5,494 nucleotides of DNA from an uncultured Bacteroidota bacterium. Lineage in GTDB: Bacteria > Bacteroidota > Bacteroidia > Bacteroidales > UBA12481. A program made the translations under genes and the position numbers. The notes under the pieces were generated by a model. That model was not told the origin of the DNA. It ran no database searches and was given only the letters and a program-made list of their open reading frames with translations. The stretch spans positions 1 to 5,494 of the forward strand of contig CAILAQ010000171.1 in the NCBI GenBank assembly GCA_903832165.1, read 5' to 3'. Positions 1 to 5,494 of the stretch are shown here, piece after piece (positions within the stretch are counted from its first letter, which is position 1; each line of letters begins with the position of its first letter).

Positions 1-729
1 AACTTCTTTGGGGGTCATAAACCGCCATTTTCCGCGTGCAAGTGTTTTCTTGGTTAAGCCGGCGAAGTAAACGCGGTCAAGTTTAATGATCTCAAGACCA
101 AGTTGTTCAAACATCCGTCGGACAATCCTGTTCTTCCCGGAGTGGATTTCAACGGCCAGATCTTTCTTTGACATCGGATCGATGAACGTCACCGAATCCA
201 TTTTCATGACGCCATCTTCCAGTTCAATGCCATTCAGCATGGAATTCATCATTTCTTCAGTCACATTCTGAGCTGTTCTGACTTCATAAACCTTTTTGAT
301 CTTATATTTCGGGTGGGTCAGTTTGCTTGCCAGATCACCGTCATTTGTAAGGAGAAGCACCCCTGTTGTATTTCTGTCGAGGCGACCAACCGGGAAGACC
401 CTCTCTGAAGTGGCATTCTGCATCAGATCAAGAACGGTGCGGCGGCCTTCAGGATCGTCGGTAGTAGTGAGGGTATCTTTTGGTTTGTTGAGCAGAATAT
501 AAACCTTACGCTCGTTTTTTATCGTTTTGCCATTGACTTTGACGGTGTCGCCAGGATTTACCTGAATGCCCATTTCGGTCGCTTTTACGCCATTTACTTC
601 GACTACTCCACGGCTTATCAGCTCATCTGCATCGCGTCTGGAGCATATTCCAGAGGAGGCAATATAACGGTTAAGACGAACTTTTTCATGCCTGTCGGGC
701 TTGTTTACACTGATTGGTCTCCTGTTCAC
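1..729 (-). CDS. rRNA pseudouridine synthase, RsuA/RluB family (3' end cut by window edge)
   Basis: This enzyme would isomerise a specific uridine in ribosomal RNA to pseudouridine in the cytoplasm. The 243 codons visible read as a basic N-terminal extension (residues 1-16), an S4 RNA-binding domain (about 17-65, with RLNRYIASSGICSRRDADEL), then the synthase domain. The domain has the catalytic motif GRLDRNTTG with the nucleophilic aspartate at residue 118 (codon at 376-378), and the family C-terminal motif HSGKNRIVRR at 196-205. The frame stays open to base 1 (last visible residues RFMTPKEV), so the stop codon lies to the left, probably not far given the usual family length. No in-frame ATG lies between the upstream stop (TGATAA, near 790-795) and the S4 domain. 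GTG at 727-729, preceded by AAGGAAA, is the best start. Family membership is clear from the motifs. Whether the target is 23S (RluB/RluE/RluF-like) or 16S (RsuA-like) rRNA cannot be decided from sequence alone. The gene is divergent from glmM. Confidence 0.93.
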   Translation of the reverse strand, partial: MNRRPISVNKPDRHEKVRLNRYIASSGICSRRDADELISRGVVEVNGVKATEMGIQVNPGDTVKVNGKTIKNERKVYILLNKPKDTLTTTDDPEGRRTVLDLMQNATSERVFPVGRLDRNTTGVLLLTNDGDLASKLTHPKYKIKKVYEVRTAQNVTEEMMNSMLNGIELEDGVMKMDSVTFIDPMSKKDLAVEIHSGKNRIVRRMFEQLGLEIIKLDRVYFAGLTKKTLARGKWRFMTPKEV

Positions 730-740
730 TTTCCTTAAAT

Positions 741-805
741 TATTGAGTTTGCAAAGGTTGGCAAAAAATCGTTGCCCATTGCAAAGTTATCACGAAAACT
801 CAATA
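741..805. repeat. Nested inverted repeats in the divergent spacer
   Basis: TATTGAGTTT at 741-750 is the exact reverse complement of AAACTCAATA at 796-805. Between the arms the octamer TTGCAAAG occurs twice as a direct repeat (749-756 and 779-786). Its first six bases, TTGCAA, are self-complementary, so the two copies can also pair with each other. Inside these, GGCAA (760-764) faces TTGCC (772-776) across a 7-nt loop. The arrangement could be an operator for a dimeric regulator of the divergent genes or a folded 5' leader. Neither role is shown by the sequence itself. The -7 match at 782-789 lies within it. Confidence 0.5.
782..789 (-). promoter_or_regulatory. Candidate -7 promoter element for the pseudouridine synthase gene
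   Basis: The minus strand reads TAACTTTG here, an exact match to the Bacteroidota sigma-ABfr -7 consensus TAnnTTTG. It would place a transcription start near 775, about 45 nt before the GTG start at 729. No TTG occurs at the expected -33 distance, so the promoter is only half supported. Confidence 0.35.
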
Positions 806-829
806 CCTTGCCGGTTCGACCATCAACTT

Positions 830-2229
830 ATGACACTTATAAAATCAATTTCAGGTATACGGGGCACTATTGGAGGCCGCCCCGGTGAGGGGTTAACCCC
901 TTTGGACATTGTTAAGTTTACGGCAGCTTTCGGAACCTGGGCTTTGCACCAGGGCCGTGTTTCGGGCAAACGACCTTCGATGGTTGTGGGCCGGGATGCC
1001 AGGATATCGGGTAAACTTGTTGATTCCATTGTGTGTTCAACACTTAATGCGCTGGGAATTGATGTGGTGAATGCTGGGCTGGCTACCACTCCGACCGTTG
1101 AGATGGCGGTGCCCTATTGTCAGGCAATAGCAGGTATTATTCTCACCGCCAGCCATAACCCGGGACAATGGAATGCGCTGAAGCTGCTGAATCGCGACGG
1201 GGAATTTATCTCAGGAAAAGAAGGAGAAGATGTTCTTGTTCTCGCTGCGCAGGAAATGTTTGAGTTTGTTCCGGCTGACAGCCTGGGCCAAACGATAAAA
1301 AAGGACTTTCTGGATTATCATATCAGCAAGGTATTGGAATTGAAAGAGGTAGATCGAGCTGCAATTGCCCGTGCCGGATTAACCGTTGTTGTCGATGCAG
1401 TTAATTCCGTGGGCGGTATCGCGATGCCGGCCTTGCTAAGCTCTCTTGGGGTGAAAAAAGTGATTTGCGTAAACTGCACTCCGGATGGGAGATTTGCACA
1501 TAACCCTGAACCACTTCCGGAGCATCTTGTCCTGCTGTCTGATGAGGTTGTTAAAAATAAGGCGCATATGGGTATTGCGGTGGATCCGGATGTTGACAGG
1601 CTGGCGCTGGTGAACGAGGACGGCAGTTTCTTCGGTGAGGAGTACACGCTGGTAGCTGTAGCTGACTATATATATTATCAAAGAAGACAGGCAATACCGT
1701 TTCAAACCTGTCATCGAGCAGGGCACTGAGGATTATAACTGAAAAGCACGGAGGGACTTACCTGGCAACACCGGTTGGAGAGGTTCACGTGGTCACTGGA
1801 ATGAAGGAAACGCATGCGGTAATTGGCGGCGAGGGAAATGGGGGGATTATCTACCCGGCACTTCATTACGGCCGGGATGCTTTAGTTGGCATCGCCCTTT
1901 TTCTATCACATTTTGCGTCAAAGGGTAAGACAATGACTGCCCTCAGGAGTGATTATCCGGTATTTGCAATGGCCAAAAAGAAGATTGATCTTCCCGCAGG
2001 TACTGATGTTGGACGCATTTTAACCATTATCGAAAAGAAATATGGAAATTATCCGGTAATTACGTCTGACGGGTTAAAAATTGAATTTCCGGGAGGGTGG
2101 GTTCATTTGCGCAAGTCTAATACTGAGGCTATCATTCGGGTGTATACAGAAGCTGGTTCAACTGTTGAAGCTGATGAGCTGGGGACCCGCTTTGTTCACG
2201 AAGTGCTTGATTTTGTTAAGAATTGTTAA
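830..2229 (+). pseudogene. glmM: Phosphoglucosamine mutase, frameshifted at a TA tract near 1670
   Basis: GlmM converts glucosamine-6-phosphate to glucosamine-1-phosphate in the cytoplasm, on the route to UDP-GlcNAc for peptidoglycan and LPS. The ATG at 830 gives MTLIKSISGIRGTIGG, the usual N-terminus. The active-site loop TASHNP holds the phosphorylated serine (residue 108), and the metal loop DPDVDR is at 252-257. The frame then fails: after residue 281 it reads unrelated sequence and stops at 1727-1729, giving 299 residues. Homologous sequence continues in the next frame from about 1669 (YILSKKTGNTVSNL) to the stop at 2227-2229. It contains the sugar loop GGEGNGG (332-338 in the repaired numbering) and the phosphate loop RKSNTEA (427-433). 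Deleting two bases from the TATATATAT tract at 1667-1675 gives 465 residues, a normal family length with no other damage. I infer a sequencing or assembly error, or a very recent mutation, because the gene is normally essential. The family is an alpha-D-phosphohexomutase, so a phosphomannomutase role is the main alternative. A stop-free stretch upstream of 830 is not family sequence. Confidence 0.88.
1667..1675 (+). repeat. TA dinucleotide tract at the glmM frameshift
   Basis: Four TA units plus a T (TATATATAT) sit where the two homologous glmM frames meet. With three units the gene would read through as ADYILSKK, matching what the family has here. The second frame is closed upstream by a TGA at 1663-1665, and the first frame is closed by the TGA at 1727-1729. 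The shift must therefore occur between these points. Confidence 0.75.
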
Positions 2230-2277
2230 AAAACCCTAATTGCCGGGGTAATCTTCTTTCTTCCCGTTCCGATGGAT

Positions 2278-2285
2278 TAAGTTTG
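2278..2285 (+). promoter_or_regulatory. Candidate -7 promoter element for the efflux operon
   Basis: TAAGTTTG matches the Bacteroidota -7 consensus TAnnTTTG exactly. It lies in the 99-bp gap between glmM and the adaptor gene and implies a start near 2292 with a leader of about 37 nt. At the -33 distance there is only TTC (2254-2256) instead of TTG. It would let the efflux genes be transcribed independently of glmM. Confidence 0.4.
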
Positions 2286-2328
2286 TAGTCAGAAAAATAT
2301 TTTCAACAATCTTAATATCCCATTGGTT

Positions 2329-3846
2329 ATGAAAAGGCGCTGGGTCTTTGTGGTAATTCTTGTCGTGGTTCTGGCCTTCATTGTCATCTATAGCGCCACC
2401 CGAAAGGACAAGACAGTAATGCTTAAAGCGAAAGTTGAAGCAGGTAAATTTGATGTCATTGTCAGTACAACAGGTGAGCTTCAGGCATTGAATTCAGTTG
2501 ATATCAGAGGTCCCGAGGGATTGAGGGATGCCAGGGTGCACAATGTAAAGCTTGTTGACCTGATTCCTGAAGGAAGCGTTGTGAAGGCGGGCGATTATAT
2601 TGCAAGTCTTGATAAAACAGAAGCTACAACCTCCCTGCAAAGTATGGAAGATCAGATTGAACGGGATGAAGCATCTCTGCGTCAGACCCAGCTTGATACC
2701 ACCATGAGTTTACGCGATTACAGGAATCAGATAAAAGATCTAGAGTATGCTCTGGAAGAAAAGCAAATCATTCTGGATCAGTCAAAATTTGAGCCGCCGG
2801 CAACAATCCGACAGGCTGAAATGAATCTCGATAAGGCTAAAAGGGCTTATGAACAGGCCAAAACCAATTATTCTTTACGTAAGGAACAGTCGGAAGCCTC
2901 CATGGTTAAAGCGGAAATCAATCTGAAGCGCCAGTACCAGCAACGAAATGAGATAGTAAAAGTGCTTGACCAGTTTATAGTCTATGCTCCACAGCCGGGA
3001 ATGGTTATATACAAAAAGGAGTGGGGAGGCGCCAAACGTAAAGTCGGCTCACAAATCTCAGCATGGGATCCTGTTGTTGCCACCCTTCCTGACTTGTCGA
3101 AAATGGTGTCAAAAACATATGTTAACGAAATTGATATCAGTAAGATTGCTGTTGGACAGGAAGTAACCATCGGAGTAGATGCATTTCCGGATATGCATTA
3201 TACCGGAAAAGTTACCGAGGTTGCCAACGTCGGAGAACAATGGCCGAATTCAGATGCCAAAGTTTTTGAAGTACTGGTTTTGCTGATCGAAAGTGATACC
3301 ACCCTTCGCCCGGCGATGACCACGGTAACTCAGATCCGAACGAATACCTATGATAACGTAAGGTTTCTGCCCCTTGAGGCCGTGCATTCCAGCGATTCCA
3401 TGTCGTATGTTTACAACGTATCCGCAAAAGTGCGCCAGATTGTCGATCTGGGTGAGGCTAATGAGAATTTCATTATCGTAAACGAAGGGCTTGAGGCTGG
3501 GAATGAGGTATTCCTTACTGTCCCTGCTGAAGGAGAAAAGTGGGAAATCAAGGGCTGGGAAATCTATGAGAAGGTAAAGCAGCGCAGGATCGTTGAAGAG
3601 CAGAAAAAGAAGGAAGATATGGCCAGAATGCAACGAGAGCAGGCTGAACGTGAGAAGATGATGATGGATTCCGGTGGGGCAGGACCAAAAGGGGGAATGC
3701 CAAAATTCGATATGAAGAATATGTCCAAGGAACAGCGTGACCAGATGCAGAAAATGATGAAACAAGGCGGCGGTGGCGCAATAATGATTCAGGGTGGTGC
3801 TGCAGGTATGGGCGGTGGTGGTATGAAAATGCAGGTAACCCGCTAA
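2329..3846 (+). CDS. Periplasmic adaptor (membrane fusion protein) of a MacAB-TolC-like ABC efflux system
   Basis: The 505-residue product should be anchored in the inner membrane and bridge the ABC permease to the TolC-type outer membrane channel. An uncleaved N-terminal membrane anchor spans about residues 5-22 after MKRR. The first lipoyl half and linker follow (about 30-100, with EGSVVKAGDYIASLD). An alpha-helical coiled-coil hairpin covers about 105-211, with its tip probably near the EPPATIRQ stretch. The second lipoyl half is near 215-228 (FIVYAPQPGMVIY), followed by a beta-barrel region at about 258-335 and a membrane-proximal domain to about 411. The final 83 residues (423-505) are unusual: a charged helix-like stretch leads into a tail with 15 methionines and many glycines. 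ATG at 2329 is preferred over the in-frame TTG at 2323. There is no Shine-Dalgarno sequence, as is usual in Bacteroidota. The permease gene starts 10 bp after the stop. The adaptor family is clear, but the substrate (drug, peptide, lipid or metal) is not evident. Confidence 0.9.
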   Translation: MKRRWVFVVILVVVLAFIVIYSATRKDKTVMLKAKVEAGKFDVIVSTTGELQALNSVDIRGPEGLRDARVHNVKLVDLIPEGSVVKAGDYIASLDKTEATTSLQSMEDQIERDEASLRQTQLDTTMSLRDYRNQIKDLEYALEEKQIILDQSKFEPPATIRQAEMNLDKAKRAYEQAKTNYSLRKEQSEASMVKAEINLKRQYQQRNEIVKVLDQFIVYAPQPGMVIYKKEWGGAKRKVGSQISAWDPVVATLPDLSKMVSKTYVNEIDISKIAVGQEVTIGVDAFPDMHYTGKVTEVANVGEQWPNSDAKVFEVLVLLIESDTTLRPAMTTVTQIRTNTYDNVRFLPLEAVHSSDSMSYVYNVSAKVRQIVDLGEANENFIIVNEGLEAGNEVFLTVPAEGEKWEIKGWEIYEKVKQRRIVEEQKKKEDMARMQREQAEREKMMMDSGGAGPKGGMPKFDMKNMSKEQRDQMQKMMKQGGGGAIMIQGGAAGMGGGGMKMQVTR

Positions 3847-3856
3847 TCCATCAGCC

Positions 3857-5239
3857 ATGTTCCGACGCTATTTACATGATATTATTATTGCGGTTGAGGC
3901 TATTATGGCCAATAAACTGAAATCAATCCTGACTGCTCTTGGGATCATTTTTGGTGTGGCTGCTGTAATCAGCATGCTGGCCATTGGTCAGGGCGCCCAG
4001 AAGGAAATTCTCGACCAGATAAAACTGGTTGGTGTTAACAATATTATTATAGAGCCTATTATCGATCAGTCCTCTTCCAGTACTTCCGAAGAGGGCAAGA
4101 AGGAATCGAAGAAGTTTTCCAATGGATTGAATTTATTGGATGTTCAGGCCATCAAGGAGGTTATTCCAACTGTTAAGGCTGTTAGTTCTGAAATTCAGCT
4201 GAATTCGTTTGTCCAGCATAACCAGGTTCGCCGCCCGACAGTATTAATGGGCGTTAGCCCTTCCTATTTCACTTTGTTCAACCTGAGTCTGGATAGGGGG
4301 AATCTTTTCAATTCCATCCATGAAGAAACAGGTCAGGCTGTCTGTGTTATCGGTTCCAATGTGGCAGCGCTGCTCTTTCCGGCAGAAAATCCGCTTGATC
4401 AGTTTGTAAAGGTTGGTCATAACTGGCTGCGCGTTATAGGAATTTTGAATCAGCGCGATATTATGGTGGCCTCTTCCTCAGCGGGTCTTGGAATTTCAAA
4501 TACAAACGATGAGATTTTTATTCCTTCCAAGACGATGCTGATCCGGTATCTTAACCGTGCCATTGCCAACCGCAAAAGGGGCGAGATCTCAACGAATATG
4601 CAGATGTTTGGCGGCATGGGACGTGGTATGATGATGGCACAGACCATTACTACCGGATCTGATCAGGGGACTACCGAGAATGTGAATTATAATCAGCTTG
4701 ACAAGATCGTTGTTCAGGTTAATGAAACCATGGAGCTCAAAACTACCACCGAGATCATGACGCGGATGCTTATGCGCAGGCACAACGGCGTTGCTGATTT
4801 CAAGATTACCGTTCCGGAGCTTTTACTGAAGCAGGAACAGCGTGCCAAGGATATTTTCAACATCGTACTTGGAGCTATTGCAAGTATTTCCCTGATTGTC
4901 GGGGGTATCGGGATCATGAATATCATGCTTGCCTCCGTGATGGAAAGAATCCGGGAGATCGGAACCCGTCAGGCTATCGGAGCCTCAAGGAAAGATATTA
5001 TCGTTCAGTTCCTTTCTGAATCCACATTAATCAGTATTGTTGGTGGATTAATCGGAGTTATCCTGGGAATAATCCTTTCAGGGCTGATCACTCAATTTGC
5101 AGAGATCAAGACAATTGTCAAGCCATTTTCTGTATTTATTGCCTTTGGTGTTTCTGCAGCGGTAGGTATTATTTTCGGATATCTTCCGGCAAAGCGGGCT
5201 TCGGAGCAAGATCCGGTTGAATCCCTCAGGGCTTCCTAA
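3857..5239 (+). CDS. MacB-type ABC transporter permease (no ATPase domain)
   Basis: This 460-residue inner-membrane protein has the MacB/FtsX layout. A first membrane segment lies at about 24-43 (ILTALGIIFGVAAVISML). A large periplasmic core domain runs to about 330, followed by three C-terminal membrane segments at about 336-358, 388-412 and 423-445. The cytoplasmic loop between the second and third segments (about 360-388, with ERIREIGTRQAIGAS) is the typical surface that couples to the ATPase. The C-terminus, PAKRASEQDPVESLRAS, is also typical of the family. There are no Walker A, signature or Walker B motifs, so unlike E. coli MacB the ATPase must be a separate protein, and none is encoded in this window. 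A methionine-rich patch, MQMFGGMGRGMMM, lies at residues 248-260 in the periplasmic domain, and a serine/lysine-rich low-complexity stretch is at about 72-87. The gene follows the adaptor by 10 bp and precedes the tolC-like gene by 36 bp. MacB-like permeases power tripartite export from the periplasm by mechanotransmission; the substrate here is unknown. Confidence 0.92.
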   Translation: MFRRYLHDIIIAVEAIMANKLKSILTALGIIFGVAAVISMLAIGQGAQKEILDQIKLVGVNNIIIEPIIDQSSSSTSEEGKKESKKFSNGLNLLDVQAIKEVIPTVKAVSSEIQLNSFVQHNQVRRPTVLMGVSPSYFTLFNLSLDRGNLFNSIHEETGQAVCVIGSNVAALLFPAENPLDQFVKVGHNWLRVIGILNQRDIMVASSSAGLGISNTNDEIFIPSKTMLIRYLNRAIANRKRGEISTNMQMFGGMGRGMMMAQTITTGSDQGTTENVNYNQLDKIVVQVNETMELKTTTEIMTRMLMRRHNGVADFKITVPELLLKQEQRAKDIFNIVLGAIASISLIVGGIGIMNIMLASVMERIREIGTRQAIGASRKDIIVQFLSESTLISIVGGLIGVILGIILSGLITQFAEIKTIVKPFSVFIAFGVSAAVGIIFGYLPAKRASEQDPVESLRAS

Positions 5240-5260
5240 CCGATTACCTATTAAAGATAT

Positions 5261-5272
5261 TTAAGATCTTAA
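5261..5272. repeat. 12-bp perfect palindrome just before the tolC-like start
   Basis: TTAAGATCTTAA is its own reverse complement and ends three bases before the ATG at 5276. It could be a small operator or a weak hairpin over the start region. A 12-bp palindrome is expected about once by chance in a window of this size, so it may mean nothing. Confidence 0.3.
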
Positions 5273-5275
5273 GAC

Positions 5276-5494
5276 ATGAGAAAAAGCGTTGTTTCACTAA
5301 TTATCATCAGCCTTCTGTTTCCGGCGCTCCTTTCCGCACAGCAGTCTCAGGGAAGGCAGCTCGATCTTCAGGAGGTCGTCAAGCTTGCACAGGACAATTC
5401 TCTCGATGCACTGCTGGCAAAACATCGTTTCCGAAGCAGCTACTGGTCATTTCGTTCCTATCAGGCCAATTACCTGCCTTCAGTATCATTGCAG
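5276..5494 (+). CDS. TolC-family outer membrane efflux protein, N-terminal part (cut by window edge)
   Basis: Only the first 73 codons are present, and the frame is open at the edge. ATG at 5276 starts a clear signal peptide: MRKS, then a hydrophobic core (VVSLIIISLLFPALL), with likely cleavage after SA at residue 21. The mature part begins with a short polar stretch and then LDLQEVVKLAQDNSLDALLAKHRF, the usual start of an outer membrane efflux protein domain (an LxLxEaixlAlexN-type helix). It continues with YWSFRSYQANYLPSVSLQ, which matches the family pattern of a helix followed by a YLPsvsL strand. The product would be the trimeric outer membrane channel for the adaptor and permease encoded just upstream. 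The 36-bp gap suggests the same transcript. Family assignment from an N-terminal fragment is good but rests on few residues. Confidence 0.85.
   Translation, partial: MRKSVVSLIIISLLFPALLSAQQSQGRQLDLQEVVKLAQDNSLDALLAKHRFRSSYWSFRSYQANYLPSVSLQ

Noticed and set aside
86..502. Two plus-strand open frames of 61 and 68 codons
   Set aside because: Both lie antisense within the pseudouridine synthase gene, whose motifs are unmistakable. They have Ser/Arg-rich, non-protein-like composition.
701..829. Upstream extension of glmM to an ATG at 701
   Set aside because: The extra 43 codons overlap the divergent gene's start and promoter region and do not resemble the mutase family, which begins at MTLIKSISGIRG (830).
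1661..1690. Classical -1 ribosomal frameshift site in glmM
   Set aside because: The required direction equals -1, but no X XXY YYZ heptamer exists in frame at the junction. The family alignment is better explained by two extra bases in the TA tract.
2233..2249. Possible terminator after glmM (ACCC ... GGGT)
   Set aside because: The stem is only four base pairs with a nine-base loop and no T-run follows, so it does not qualify as an intrinsic terminator.
2323..2328. TTG start two codons before the adaptor ATG
   Set aside because: ATG at 2329 gives the normal basic-then-hydrophobic anchor (MKRRWVFVV), and nothing supports the rarer TTG start.
3250..3858. Long open frame (202 codons) on the minus strand, antisense to the end of the adaptor gene
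   Set aside because: It lies fully opposite a well-supported gene. Its His/Leu/Phe-rich composition is the mirror of the Met/Gly/Lys-rich tail codons, and it shows no recognisable domain. It is a shadow frame.
1..5494. tRNA or rRNA genes, CRISPR arrays, insertion sequences, phage or defence genes
   Set aside because: No regularly spaced repeats, transposase motifs, tRNA-like folds or foreign-looking composition were seen. Coding sequence from recognisable housekeeping and efflux families fills nearly all of the window.

Overview
The window looks like ordinary chromosomal DNA from a member of the Bacteroidota. The evidence is the GlmM-type mutase, whose N-terminus (MTLIKSISGIRGTIGG) I recognise from that phylum, and the pseudouridine synthase with a short basic N-terminal extension. 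None of the start codons on the + strand has a Shine-Dalgarno sequence, and two intergenic regions contain exact matches to the Bacteroidota -7 promoter element TAnnTTTG. The exact genus cannot be read from the sequence.

Layout. Positions 1-729 (minus strand) hold a 23S/16S rRNA pseudouridine synthase of the RsuA/RluB family, whose 3' end runs off the left edge. It is divergent from a phosphoglucosamine mutase gene (glmM, 830-2229, plus strand). The 100-bp divergent spacer holds a 10-bp perfect inverted repeat with smaller repeats nested inside it, and a -7 promoter match for the minus-strand gene. The glmM reading frame is broken by what looks like a 2-bp expansion of a short TA tract at 1667-1675. 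Removing two bases restores a complete 465-residue enzyme with all four signature loops.

From 2329 to the right edge is a tripartite efflux operon on the plus strand. It contains a MacA/HlyD-type periplasmic adaptor (2329-3846), a MacB-type ABC permease without its own ATPase domain (3857-5239), and the first 73 codons of a TolC-family outer membrane factor (5276 to the edge). Gaps of 10 and 36 bp suggest one transcript, perhaps from a promoter near 2278-2285. Together the products would span inner membrane, periplasm and outer membrane. The ATPase that powers the permease is not in the window and is expected downstream of the tolC-like gene or elsewhere.

I do not see a clearly new system. 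The points most worth a second look are the glmM frameshift, the methionine/glycine-rich C-terminal tail of the adaptor together with a methionine-rich patch in the periplasmic domain of its partner permease, and the nested inverted repeats between the two divergent genes.
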